This document shows, in pieces, positions 23,317 through 31,576 of a stretch of DNA of 64,000 nucleotides (position 1 is its first letter; every line of letters begins with the position of its first letter). The notes below the pieces were generated by a model that was not told the origin of the DNA, searched no databases, and saw only the letters and a list, made by a program, of their open reading frames with translations. The stretch is from Campylobacter subantarcticus LMG 24377. Its GTDB lineage: Bacteria > Campylobacterota > Campylobacteria > Campylobacterales > Campylobacteraceae. The stretch is from NCBI RefSeq assembly GCF_000816305.1, contig NZ_CP007773.1:930001-994000 (forward strand), given 5' to 3'. The position numbers were made by a program, and so were the translations under genes.

Positions 23317-24986
23317 TGCTTTTTACCAAAGAAGAATTGGATGAGTTTTTAATCTCAAATGAGCTAAAACACGAGAATACTCCAAATGAGCTAAAAGGTG
23401 CCATGCAAAGAAAAGACTTTTTAGAATGGATGGATACTCTTAAAAATGAATTAAAAACTCAATTTTTACATGAGAGCCATTTAAACCCTAATCTAAAAGA
23501 AGAGAGAATTAAAAAAGCAAGTGTGGATTTTGATTATTTTGCAAGAACTTACTTTCCACATTATTTTACCATCAAAGGTGAGTGTGCTTTACATTTGCAT
23601 TTAAATAAAATTTTTGAAAAATTGGCTCTTAAAAAAGACAGTAAAGGAGAAAAACATGCTATAGCTGCCCCAAGAGCCCATGGTAAATCAACTTACACCT
23701 CACAACTCTTTCCTTTATGGTGTTTAGTTTTTAACTATAAAAGCTTTATAGTAGAAATTTCAGATGCAGTCGAACTTATGGAAGGAATGCTTGAAGCTAT
23801 AAAAGCAGAACTTGAAGATAATCCACATTTAAAGCTTGACTTTCCTGATGTTGTAGGAATTGGTAAAACTTGGCGTGTTGGAGAATTTGTTAGTAATAAC
23901 GGTGTTAAGGTTAAAGCCTTTGGTAGTGGAAAAAGACTTCGTGGGGTTAGATATGGGGTCAAAAGACCTGATTTAGTTATTTTGGATGATTTAGAAAATG
24001 ACACCAATGTTAGAAGTAAAGATCAAAGAGATAAATTAGAAGATTGGGTAGATGAAGCGGTTTTAAACCTAGGAAGTGCTGATGGAAAGCTTGATGTGCT
24101 TTATATTGGTACAATTTTACATAACGATAGCGTTCTAGCAAGAAAGCTAAAACTTGGTTTTTGGAATCCAAAAGTATTTCGTTCTATTGAAGAATTTCCA
24201 CAAAGACTTGATTTATGGGATGAGTATGCTACACTTTATAGAAATAGTGATTTTAAAAGCGCTCATAATTTTTACCTAAAAAATAAAACCTTAATGGATA
24301 AAGGCGCTAAAGTTCTTTGGAGCGAGGCTAAAAGCTTAGAAGATTTAATGAAATTAAGAGCTGAAAATCTAAAAGCTTTCAATAAAGAGCAGCTTAATAA
24401 TCCAAGAAGCGAAAATCAAATATTTAATCTTGAAGCAATTAATTTTTATAATCACTTGCCGCCCATTAGCCAATATTACATGTATATCGATCCAGCAGGA
24501 GAGAAAGCAAAAAGCGATTATACAGCAATTACAGTTATTGGTAAAGCTACAAAGGGCTTTTATGTAATAGAAAGCATTGTTAAAATTTTAAAAGCACAAA
24601 GTATTATAAAAACTATTTTTAACCTACAAAAAATTTATAAGTGCCGTTTAATTGAAATTGAAACTAATGGTGGTCAATTTTTCTTAAAAAAATGGATACA
24701 AGAAAAAAGTTTAGAGAGCGGAGTGTTCTTACCATTAAGAGGTAAAAATAACAGTACTAGTAAGTTTGAACGCATTGAAAGCTTAAGCCTTGCCTTTGAA
24801 AATGAAGAACTTTTTTTACATAAAAGCCAAACTATGCTCATAAATCAGCTTTTAGAATTTCCAGAGGGTAAAAATGATGATGCGCCTGATAGCTTAGCAG
24901 GAGCTTTTTTATTAGCAAGAACAAAATCAAGCATTAAAAGAAGAAAACATCATTTTAGCTCTGTGCAAAGAGTAAGGCATCTTTAA
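23316..24986 (+). CDS. Terminase large subunit (Mu gp28-like)
   Basis: 556 residues. The ATPase has a Walker A-like A-P-R-A-H-G-K-S-T near residue 115 and Walker B L-V-I-L-D-D-L-E near 220. The nuclease half has Y-I-D-P-A-G-E-K-A-K-S-D-Y-T-A near 390 and a downstream N-D-D-A-P-D-S motif near 530. It packages DNA into the head and trims it headful-style in Mu relatives. Start ATG overlaps the gp27 stop. Confidence 0.92.
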   Translation: MLFTKEELDEFLISNELKHENTPNELKGAMQRKDFLEWMDTLKNELKTQFLHESHLNPNLKEERIKKASVDFDYFARTYFPHYFTIKGECALHLHLNKIFEKLALKKDSKGEKHAIAAPRAHGKSTYTSQLFPLWCLVFNYKSFIVEISDAVELMEGMLEAIKAELEDNPHLKLDFPDVVGIGKTWRVGEFVSNNGVKVKAFGSGKRLRGVRYGVKRPDLVILDDLENDTNVRSKDQRDKLEDWVDEAVLNLGSADGKLDVLYIGTILHNDSVLARKLKLGFWNPKVFRSIEEFPQRLDLWDEYATLYRNSDFKSAHNFYLKNKTLMDKGAKVLWSEAKSLEDLMKLRAENLKAFNKEQLNNPRSENQIFNLEAINFYNHLPPISQYYMYIDPAGEKAKSDYTAITVIGKATKGFYVIESIVKILKAQSIIKTIFNLQKIYKCRLIEIETNGGQFFLKKWIQEKSLESGVFLPLRGKNNSTSKFERIESLSLAFENEELFLHKSQTMLINQLLEFPEGKNDDAPDSLAGAFLLARTKSSIKRRKHHFSSVQRVRHL

Positions 24987-24995
24987 AGGAAAAAT

Positions 24996-26354
24996 ATGAA
25001 AAAAGAAACAAAAAGCAAAAGAGAAGTGATATTAAAAAATAATAGTCTTATCAACACTCTTATAAACTCAAGCTATATAAATGTGTTTAAAATCAGCGAA
25101 AACGATCAAAGAATGATTTTTAAAGATCTAAGCTTTACTCAAGCTCATCAATCACGCAGAAGTGTGATTTTAGCAAAAGAGCTCCAAATCGTTTGTGGAA
25201 ATGAAAAAATAAAAGAAAGTTTTGAGGATTTTTTCAATCCTGATTTAATAGGTCAAATCTTAGAAACCTATCTTTATGGGTTTAATATTTTTGAGGTTAA
25301 TTACAAATTAAAAGATGGTTTTTACTATCCTATTTTAAAGCAAAGAGATTTTAGAAATTTTGGCTTTAATGAAAATGATGAATTAATTTATAATGGTAAT
25401 GGATATGATGAAATTATCGAAGATAAAAAAGCAATTTATGGGCTTTTTGGATCTAATTTCTTATTTAAAAATGGAGATGCTTTGCTAACTAAACTTTATT
25501 TTCCAGTAAAACTTAAAAATGCAAGTTTAAAGTTTTGGATGGAATTTTTAGAAAGGTTTGGCTCTCCTTGGGCTGTTGCGAAAACCGATAGTGATCCTGA
25601 TGCACTTGCTAATGAAATCCATCAAATGTTAAATGGCGATAGTGCCGTTATTGATAAAGAAGAAGAACTTGATTTAATTCAGCCAACAGCTAAGGCAAAT
25701 TACAATGAAATAATAGATTATCTTGATAATCAAATAAGAAGTGTGGTTTTAGGAGCTAATTTAAGTTCTCAAGTAAGTGGTGGCTCTTTAGCAGCTGCAG
25801 AGTCTCATAATCAAATAAGAAAAGACTTAGCTACTCAAGATGGACAAATCGTTCTTTTTATTTTAAATCGTGCAATTAAGTTTTTCAAAGAAATCAATAA
25901 TTTTAAAGATGAGCTTTTTGTGCAATTTTTTAATGAAGCAGAGCCAAAAAATGAGCTTTGCGAAAGGGATTTAAAACTTTTTAATATGGGTTTTTGTTTT
26001 GATGAAGAATATATTAAAAGAACCTATAATGTAGATGGAAAGCTTGTTAAAGAAATTTTAACAACTAATGATAAAGATAAAGAAATTTTTGAAAACAAAG
26101 CAACTTTAAAAGAAGATTTTGAAGAAGATTTTATAGATAAAGCTTTAGAACAAAAAGAATATTTACAAGTTGATGAGGCTATGGCAAAATTTTTCAAAGA
26201 ACAATTTGAAAAAACTATTAAAGAAAGCAAAAATTATGATGAAGTATTTGAAAAACTTCAAGGGAGTTTTTCTAGTCTAAAGCAAGCTGATTTTGAAAAA
26301 TATCTTTATATGTCTTTAGTTAATTCTAATATCTTGGGATATTTGGAGGATTAA
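24996..26354 (+). CDS. Portal protein (Mu gp29-like, DUF935)
   Basis: 452 residues of the DUF935 portal family: L-E-T-Y-L-Y-G-F-N-I-F-E near residue 88, F-W-M-E-F-L-E-R-F-G-S-P-W-A-V near 178 and a Gly/Ser-rich Q-V-S-G-G-S-L-A-A-A near 257. It forms the dodecameric DNA gate and sits between terminase and the gp30-like gene, as in Mu. The C-terminal ~90 residues are a Glu/Lys-rich helical extension. Confidence 0.9.
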   Translation: MKKETKSKREVILKNNSLINTLINSSYINVFKISENDQRMIFKDLSFTQAHQSRRSVILAKELQIVCGNEKIKESFEDFFNPDLIGQILETYLYGFNIFEVNYKLKDGFYYPILKQRDFRNFGFNENDELIYNGNGYDEIIEDKKAIYGLFGSNFLFKNGDALLTKLYFPVKLKNASLKFWMEFLERFGSPWAVAKTDSDPDALANEIHQMLNGDSAVIDKEEELDLIQPTAKANYNEIIDYLDNQIRSVVLGANLSSQVSGGSLAAAESHNQIRKDLATQDGQIVLFILNRAIKFFKEINNFKDELFVQFFNEAEPKNELCERDLKLFNMGFCFDEEYIKRTYNVDGKLVKEILTTNDKDKEIFENKATLKEDFEEDFIDKALEQKEYLQVDEAMAKFFKEQFEKTIKESKNYDEVFEKLQGSFSSLKQADFEKYLYMSLVNSNILGYLED

Positions 26355-26355
26355 A

Positions 26356-27594
26356 ATGCTAAACGCTAAAATAGGTTTTTTCCAAGAACCAAGTGAAGCT
26401 GTTTTATTTTTAAAAAATAAAAAGCCACAAGTTAACTTTGATTATGATGAGCTTTCACATTCTTCTCATAAAAAAGTTTTTACTATTGCCAAGCTTATAG
26501 ATGAAAGCTTATTGAAAGATATACAAGATTCTTTAGTAAATGCTATAAAAAATGGAGATAAATTTGGTACTTGGAGTAAGATTGCTGAAGAAAAATTAAA
26601 AGCTAAGGGTTGGTGGGGTTCAAAAGAAATTATAGATAGAAAAACAGGTGAAATTAAAAAAACCAATTTTAATAGTGCAAGATTAAAAAAGATTTTTGAA
26701 GAAAACTCAAGAAAAGCTAAAGCCAAAGCTATCTATGAAAATCAAATGAAAAGCACTAAGCCTTATCTTAAATACCGCACAAAACAAGATTCGCATGTTA
26801 GAGATAAGCATAGAGCATTTGATGGCATAGTTTTACCTAAAGATGATCCTTTTTGGGATACGCACTATCCACATGTAAGCATGCATGATTATGGTTGTAG
26901 ATGTTATGTTTTAGCACTAGGAGAGAATGAAGTTAAAGGCTTAAAAACACCACCATCAAGTGCCAAAGAAAGCAATTTTAATGGTTTAAATGATGAAGAG
27001 CTTTTAGATGAGCTTTATAAGCAAAAAAACACCGAAGTAATTCAAAATTTCATAAAACTTAACATGCTAAGTACTGCAGCCAAAAAAACAAAAGAAGCTA
27101 AGAGTTTTACTCACGAAAAAGAACTCTATACTTGGCAAAAAAGTTTAGATGAAATGGTAGATGAAATTATTGTTAATGACAATCAAAAATATCCTATTAA
27201 TTTCATTCAAGTGGGTAAAATGGATAAAAGCACTAAGGAATTTTTAGAAAAGCTTAACAAAAAAGACTTAGAGGATTTATACTTTACACTTAGCAAAAAC
27301 AATCTTTTACACGCAAGTCCTAAAAGAAAAGCAAACTACAATCAAGCCTTAAGTGTGGATGAAATCAAGCAAATTGTTAAGGTTTTAGATGAAGCAAAAG
27401 AGGTTTATTGGGATAAGAAAGAAGAAAGTTTGGTTTATTTTTTTGATGATATAAAAAATAGTAAAAAAGTGAATAAAATCATTATAAGACCTGATTACAA
27501 ACTAAAAAAATTTGGAAAAAGCAATGCAGTTATTACGCTTGGAAAAGTGGAAGAAGATAATAAAAAGCAACAAGAGTTAATTAAAATCAGATAA
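26356..27594 (+). CDS. Minor head protein (Mu gp30/SPP1 gp7-like) with C-terminal nuclease-like domain
   Basis: 412 residues. Residues ~80-200 are the phage head morphogenesis domain (K-Y-R-T-K-Q-D-S-H-V-R, then H-D-Y-G-C-R-C-Y-V). Residues ~310-405 look like the BECR-fold nuclease domains (barnase/EndoU/colicin E5/RelE-like, 'PBECR') often fused to this phage protein: L-L-H-A-S-P-K-R-K-A-N-Y-N-Q-A-L, then a strand pair (L-V-Y-F-F-D-D; K-I-I-I-R-P-D-Y). It may enter the cell with the DNA. The nuclease reading is from motif style only. Confidence 0.75.
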   Translation: MLNAKIGFFQEPSEAVLFLKNKKPQVNFDYDELSHSSHKKVFTIAKLIDESLLKDIQDSLVNAIKNGDKFGTWSKIAEEKLKAKGWWGSKEIIDRKTGEIKKTNFNSARLKKIFEENSRKAKAKAIYENQMKSTKPYLKYRTKQDSHVRDKHRAFDGIVLPKDDPFWDTHYPHVSMHDYGCRCYVLALGENEVKGLKTPPSSAKESNFNGLNDEELLDELYKQKNTEVIQNFIKLNMLSTAAKKTKEAKSFTHEKELYTWQKSLDEMVDEIIVNDNQKYPINFIQVGKMDKSTKEFLEKLNKKDLEDLYFTLSKNNLLHASPKRKANYNQALSVDEIKQIVKVLDEAKEVYWDKKEESLVYFFDDIKNSKKVNKIIIRPDYKLKKFGKSNAVITLGKVEEDNKKQQELIKIR

Positions 27595-27686
27595 GGCGGT
27601 AGGAGTTGCACCTACAATACAGGTCCGATCTCATCCATGTTGATGAGCACCTATCGACTACTACATTGCGATCATCAACCTTATCT
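27589..27686 (-). ncRNA. Structured intergenic element, cloverleaf/tRNA-like
   Basis: 98 bases, clearly richer in G+C than the surroundings. AGATAAGG (27589-27596) pairs with CCTTATCT (27679-27686). Inside, GTAGG/CCTAC (27599-27603/27611-27615) close a 7-base loop, CTCATC/GATGAG (27630-27635/27642-27647) close a 6-base loop and ATCG/CGAT (27653-27656/27669-27672) close a third. On the minus strand the order is acceptor-like, D-arm-like, anticodon-like, T-arm-like, and the last loop TGCAACT resembles a T loop. It is not a normal tRNA: the anticodon loop is 6 bases, the D loop lacks GG and the spacing is off. TTGATGA (27640-27646) can instead pair with TCATCAA (27672-27678), so a switch is possible. 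The strand is uncertain. Confidence 0.45.
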
Positions 27687-27729
27687 AATTAAAATAATTT
27701 TAGCTTTGCAAAACTAAAAAGGAGTTTAA

Positions 27730-28104
27730 ATGGTTTTAGCTTTAGGAGAATTTGAGTTTAAAGCTTTAAATTTTGATAATTTAGAAAGAAGCTTAGAATA
27801 TAACATACAAAGTCAAAATAGACTTAATAATCATAATGCTTTATTTGCAAGTTCTAAAGAAAGTGAAAAGATTAAAATACAAGGCAAAACCTTACCTTTA
27901 AAAGGGGATAGAAACACCTACTTAGATAAACTTGAGAATATGGCAAAAGAACAAAAATCTTATATTTTAATAGGAGCTAATGGAAAGTATTATGGTAAGT
28001 TTGTGATTTTAGCTTTAAATGAAAATAGAAGTGCATTTGTAGATGGAAGTGGCTTTGTAGCACAAAGCTTTAGTATGGATTTAGAAAGGGACTTTGATGA
28101 ATAA
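27730..28104 (+). CDS. Phage tail protein U (P2 gpU-like)
   Basis: 124 residues of the gpU family: F-K-I-Q-G-K-T-L-P-L-K-G-style core (visible K-I-Q-G-K-T-L-P-L-K-G-D) and Y-I-L-I-G-A-N-G-K-Y-Y-G-K-F. It is a tail terminator/completion protein. First of the U-X-D trio; AAAAGGAG lies upstream of ATG 27730. It overlaps the X gene. Confidence 0.85.
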   Translation: MVLALGEFEFKALNFDNLERSLEYNIQSQNRLNNHNALFASSKESEKIKIQGKTLPLKGDRNTYLDKLENMAKEQKSYILIGANGKYYGKFVILALNENRSAFVDGSGFVAQSFSMDLERDFDE

Positions 28105-28288
28105 GATTTATATAGCTAAAAATAATGAAAGGCTTGATAGTATAGTTTATAAACATTATAAAAATTTACGATGTTTTGAGCAGGTATTAATAGCTAATCC
28201 AAAATTAGAACCTATTTTAAAAGCAGGAGATAAGATTATTCTACCGCAACTTGAAATCAAAGAGGATAAGGAAAAAGCCTTATGGTAA
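28097..28288 (+). CDS. Phage tail protein X (P2 gpX-like, LysM-type)
   Basis: 63 residues with a LysM-like fold: R-L-D-S-I-V-Y-K-H-Y-K-N, then L-K-A-G-D-K-I-I-L-P. ATG 28097 overlaps the gpU stop (ATGAATAA). It is a small tail completion protein. It overlaps the gpD start by seven bases. Confidence 0.85.
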   Translation: MNKIYIAKNNERLDSIVYKHYKNLRCFEQVLIANPKLEPILKAGDKIILPQLEIKEDKEKALW

Positions 28289-29259
28289 GAAAACCAAGAT
28301 TTAAACTTGTTGCAAAAGGAAAAGATGTTACACAAAAGCTTTCTAAAAATATTATCAGTATTTCTTATGAAGATAAAGAAGGTAGTGAAAGCGATGAGAT
28401 TAGCTTAAGCTTTTTTGGGCTTTACTCTAAACCATTGTTTGGGGATAGTTTAGAACTTTGGCTTGGTTTTGAAAAGCTTTTTAAATGTGGAACTTTTAAT
28501 GTAAATGTTGTGAGCAAAAATTACACTTTAAATACTACAGAAGTAAGGGCTAGTGCTGTTAATTTTAGTGGAAAAAATAACACAAACATAAAAGATAAAA
28601 AAACAAGAAGCTTTGAAAATACCACACTTTTTACTATAGCAAGTAAATTAGCGAGTGAAAATAGTTTAAAGATAAAAACAAGTGGAGAGGATCAAAATAT
28701 CGTAAGCATATTACAAAACAATCAAAACAACTTAGAATTTTTATATAAGATTTGTTTTGAATATGGATTTATTTGCATGATTAAAGAAAATACCTTAATC
28801 ATAACACCAAAAGATGGAAAAATAGGAGATAATGCTGCAAACATTACAAGTAAAAATGAAAAATTACCTTGTTTTGAGATAGCCTTATGTGAATGTAGCT
28901 CATTAGAAATTTCAGAAAGTGGTAGAAATGAATACTCTGCTGTGATAGTAGAGTGGCAAGATATAGATGAAGCAAAGATAAAAAGTATAAAAGTAGGAAG
29001 TGGGGAAAATATTTATAAAATGCACATATCACAACCAAAAAGCGATAATGAAGCTTTTAAAAAAGCACAAAGCAAGCTAAATGAGCTTCAAAAAGGTGGA
29101 GTAAATGGAAGATGCGAGCTTATAGGAAGAGAGATAAGAGCTGGTGGTAAACTTAAGATTAAAGATATTAATATGGATAATTATGAATTTAGTATCAAAA
29201 GCGTGAGTCATAATTTTAATGACTCAGCTTATGTGATTAAGCTAGAGTTTGAGAGCTGA
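28282..29259 (+). CDS. Late control/tail hub protein D (P2 gpD-like)
   Basis: 325 residues of the gpD (gp27-like hub) family: L-W-L-G-F-E-K-L-F-K-C-G-T-F near residue 54, a D-phage-specific middle and the C-terminal L-I-G-R-E-I-R-A-G-G-K-L region. It forms the tail hub that holds the gpV spike. Last gene of the plus-strand late block. The convergent unknown gene ends inside its last codons (overlap 29242-29259). Confidence 0.88.
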   Translation: MVRKPRFKLVAKGKDVTQKLSKNIISISYEDKEGSESDEISLSFFGLYSKPLFGDSLELWLGFEKLFKCGTFNVNVVSKNYTLNTTEVRASAVNFSGKNNTNIKDKKTRSFENTTLFTIASKLASENSLKIKTSGEDQNIVSILQNNQNNLEFLYKICFEYGFICMIKENTLIITPKDGKIGDNAANITSKNEKLPCFEIALCECSSLEISESGRNEYSAVIVEWQDIDEAKIKSIKVGSGENIYKMHISQPKSDNEAFKKAQSKLNELQKGGVNGRCELIGREIRAGGKLKIKDINMDNYEFSIKSVSHNFNDSAYVIKLEFES

Positions 29260-30090
29260 TTTTTGCAAATCCAAATCATTTTTAATTTCAACAAAAAGTT
29301 TTCTATAAGCTTCAAAAATACATCTCATTTCTTCATTTCCAGTCTCTGGGTTAATAAGTTTAATGTCTTTTTCCATTAGATTTTTACCTAAAGACAAAAA
29401 TTCTTGTTTTCGTATAGAACAAAATGATGCAAAGATATTATCTTTATTTATTTTTGATTTTTCTATAGAAAAACGAATAAACATCTTATAATAGTCAATT
29501 GCACCTCTATAAAGGTGACTTTTTGCTTTGTCAATATTTTTTAACTCATTTTCTTTTTCACCATTATTATATATATAAATAGCCAAATGTGACAATGCAT
29601 TATTCGCCTCTAATAAAGGTTGTATAAATAAATAGCACTCATATGTTTGTGATTTATTGGAAAATTTTTCTAGAACCTTTTCTTCAATATATTTTCCATT
29701 AAAATAATTCCTAAAAATCCTATTTGCTTTCATAAAATGAGCATTTAATTCAATTAACTCTTCATCTTCTAAAATATCAGCAATTAATTTATCATCACAT
29801 ATTTCAATTTTTTGAAAATCTAGATCAGCCTTTTTGATTTCCTTAAGAGAGTCGTACTCTTCTATTAATTTTCTAATTTCTTTCAATAAATTATCTATCT
29901 TGTCTTTCTTTTTTTCTAATATTTCATCCGACTGATAAAGCATATTAAAAACATCTTTTAATATAATGATAATATCTATATTACGATAGCAAGAATTACT
30001 ATTTAAAAGTGAATTAGTTAAATCAATTTGAAGATATTTCACATATATAGAAAAAAGTTTTTTAACGTAACTTATTTTCGAAAAACTCAT
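29242..30090 (-). CDS. Unknown 282-aa protein, probable phage cargo
   Basis: Not recognised. It is Lys/Glu/Ile-rich and largely helical with a coiled-coil stretch (residues ~50-75, E-K-K-K-D-K-I-D-N-L-L-K-E-I). It has no signal peptide. I chose ATG 30090 (M-S-F-S-K-I-S); a GTG three codons earlier is also possible. It overlaps the 67-residue gene at 30062 in another frame, so the two are coupled. The pair sits between the late block and Mor, opposite in direction to the neighbouring late genes. That is a typical moron (cargo) place; toxin, anti-phage or regulator are all possible. Confidence 0.55.
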   Translation of the reverse strand: MSFSKISYVKKLFSIYVKYLQIDLTNSLLNSNSCYRNIDIIIILKDVFNMLYQSDEILEKKKDKIDNLLKEIRKLIEEYDSLKEIKKADLDFQKIEICDDKLIADILEDEELIELNAHFMKANRIFRNYFNGKYIEEKVLEKFSNKSQTYECYLFIQPLLEANNALSHLAIYIYNNGEKENELKNIDKAKSHLYRGAIDYYKMFIRFSIEKSKINKDNIFASFCSIRKQEFLSLGKNLMEKDIKLINPETGNEEMRCIFEAYRKLFVEIKNDLDLQKSALKL

Positions 30091-30265
30091 TGATTTCACA
30101 TTCTATATATAACTCATCTAAAATATCACTGATATTTTGCAATTTGTCATGTAGTGTTGCATCATCGGTTTGCTCTGCTCTAGTATTGCAGGTACTACCC
30201 GTATTCTCGTAAGGCGTATTGATATAGCCAACTTTTCCATAACTATCTCTAACTAACTTTTCCAT
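30062..30265 (-). CDS. Unknown 67-aa protein coupled to the 282-aa gene
   Basis: 67 residues, with an N-terminal Gly/Asn/Thr-rich part containing one Cys (N-T-G-S-T-C-N-T) and an acidic helical C-terminus (I-S-D-I-L-D-E-L-Y-I-E-C-E-I). Start ATG 30265 follows AAGGGAAATTAA. Its base composition is a little richer in G+C than its partner's. A small first gene coupled to a larger second is the layout of toxin-antitoxin or immunity pairs, but neither matches a family I know. Confidence 0.5.
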   Translation of the reverse strand: MEKLVRDSYGKVGYINTPYENTGSTCNTRAEQTDDATLHDKLQNISDILDELYIECEINEFFENKLR

Positions 30266-30288
30266 TTAATTTCCCTTGACAAGATGGA

Positions 30289-30314
30289 AAAACCTTGACA
30301 AATTTAAAGGTTTT
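30289..30314. terminator. Hairpin upstream of the unknown pair
   Basis: AAAACCTT (30289-30296) pairs with AAGGTTTT (30307-30314). A-rich and T-rich flanks make it usable on both strands. It could end minus-strand transcripts coming from Mor before the cargo pair. The 112-base gap around it also holds a TTTAATTGAAGT half-site (30355-30366) similar to the repressor operators at 37.5 kb. Confidence 0.5.
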
Positions 30315-30377
30315 TAAAGTTTAAATGCTATCATATTTTAGTAAAAATATCAAATTTAATTGAAGTTTTCTTAAAAA

Positions 30378-30662
30378 TTAAAACAAGCTTGGCTCTAAAT
30401 TTTCTCTTAATTCTTTAGTGATTAAATACACAGCATTTAAGCTTAAATCATATTTTTTGGCACATTCTACACTTGCATTTTTGGTGGTTAAACCTTGTTT
30501 TATAAGTGTTTTAAAATCTTGTTTTAATTCTTCATCTCTCATTAAAGTCTTATAGCTTGGGATATAAATATTTCCACCACCAAATTCTTTTAAAATCTCA
30601 CGCTTATCATTATTTTTCACAAAATCAATAAAATAATCAAAATATTCACTATTAGAGAGCAC
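30378..30662 (-). CDS. mor: Mor-like middle transcription activator
   Basis: 94 residues of the Mor/C family: the dimerisation part ends in G-G-G-N-I-Y-I-P, the family's hallmark strand, then a helix-turn-helix (G-L-T-T-K-N-A-S-V-E-C-A-K-K-Y-D, L-S-L-N-A-V-Y). GTG 30662 has AAGGC six bases upstream. In Mu, Mor turns on middle genes and C late genes. It follows the gp16 gene as in Mu (gp16-Mor) and probably activates the divergent late promoters. Confidence 0.85.
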   Translation of the reverse strand: MLSNSEYFDYFIDFVKNNDKREILKEFGGGNIYIPSYKTLMRDEELKQDFKTLIKQGLTTKNASVECAKKYDLSLNAVYLITKELRENLEPSLF

Positions 30663-30757
30663 ATTAAGCCTTAAATAAAGATTTTTAAAATTTTATCTAA
30701 AAAAATAAAATTTGGTAAATTGAGATTATAATTGCATTTTTACATAAAGGAAAAACA

Positions 30758-30844
30758 ATGAAAAAACTCTTATCTATTCTATTATTCTCATCTTTATCTT
30801 TATTAGCTAGTAATAATTTTAATGAAAGCAAAAAAGAATTATAA
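30758..30844 (+). CDS. 28-residue signal-peptide-like remnant
   Basis: ATG 30758 (AAAGGAAAAAC upstream) encodes M-K-K-L-L-S-I-L-L-F-S-S-L-S-L-L-A-S and ends after ten more residues. It looks like the start of an exported protein that stops early: the downstream ~120 bases are full of stops in this frame. I read it as a decayed gene or a tiny exported peptide. Confidence 0.4.
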   Translation: MKKLLSILLFSSLSLLASNNFNESKKEL

Positions 30845-31010
30845 GAGAAAAGTCTAATAAGTAATCAATTTATTTAATCACAAACTAAAGTAAAAAAAAG
30901 ATAAAAAAAATCTTAAACTATATAAAAATGAAAAAGTTTAAAGAAGCTTTTATGTAAGAAATTTTCCTTTTAAATATAATTTGGTAATTTTATTTAAAAA
31001 GGATACTAAA

Positions 31011-31085
31011 ATGGATATTAAGATGGATAAAATTGTTATCTTTATGATAACATTAATCACTCTTATCTTAGTTATTAAAAGCTAA
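31011..31085 (+). CDS. 24-residue transmembrane peptide
   Basis: ATG 31011, preceded by AAAAAGGATACTAAA, encodes M-D-I-K-M-D-K followed by a 15-residue hydrophobic helix and K-S at the end. It is shaped like type I toxin or small holin-like peptides, but I see no antisense RNA. It is on the plus strand between Mor and gp16, which are on the other strand. Confidence 0.4.
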   Translation: MDIKMDKIVIFMITLITLILVIKS

Positions 31086-31111
31086 GATAAGAGAGCTTTC
31101 ATCAAAATAAA

Positions 31112-31576
31112 TCATTCTTTAAGTTTAGCTTCGCTTAGCTGAATGTTGTGCTGTTGTTTTTCTAAATTTTTAAGCCCTAAAATGACTTTATTAGCATCTT
31201 CTATACTTAAATACCAAAGATGCAAAGGTCGCTTTTTAATGATATTATTAATAAATTCTCTTAAAGCCCATTGTGTAGGATTTTTAGCATTTTTACTCCA
31301 AATAGCTTGTATCATATTAAGCTGTTTTTTTGTAGCCCTTCCACTTTTGGTATTTTCATTTTTAAAATATCTTGCTTTTTTAGTATTTTTTAAAAACTTT
31401 TCATCATACCACAAAGCTATAGCAAAATCTCTAAGTTCCTCAATGCTTAAATCTTTGGATGAGCTTTTACCATATCTTTCGTTTAATACCCAGCGATAGC
31501 TTTCATCATCGCTTAAATGAGCGTCTTTTCTTAGGGTATGAATTATTTTTATAAGTTGTTTTTTAAGATTTTGCAT
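31112..31576 (-). CDS. Mu gp16/GemA-like protein (DUF1018)
   Basis: 154 residues of the DUF1018 family: A-T-K-K-Q-L-N-M-I-Q-A-I-W near residue 84 is the signature helix, followed by W-A-L-R-E-F-I. In Mu, GemA (gp16) affects host gyrase and gene expression. It is upstream of Mor as in Mu. It overlaps the 157-residue gene by 14 bases. Confidence 0.8.
   Translation of the reverse strand: MQNLKKQLIKIIHTLRKDAHLSDDESYRWVLNERYGKSSSKDLSIEELRDFAIALWYDEKFLKNTKKARYFKNENTKSGRATKKQLNMIQAIWSKNAKNPTQWALREFINNIIKKRPLHLWYLSIEDANKVILGLKNLEKQQHNIQLSEAKLKE

Noticed and set aside
27589-27686. A functional tRNA gene
   Set aside because: The anticodon loop has 6 bases, the D loop has no GG, the arms are not properly spaced, and the T loop lacks the TTC core. 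Kept only as a tRNA-like structured element.
30289-30330. Sigma-70 promoter from the two TTGACA boxes upstream of the cargo pair
   Set aside because: No -10 box at 16-18 bases from either TTGACA; the nearest TATCAT is 28 bases away.
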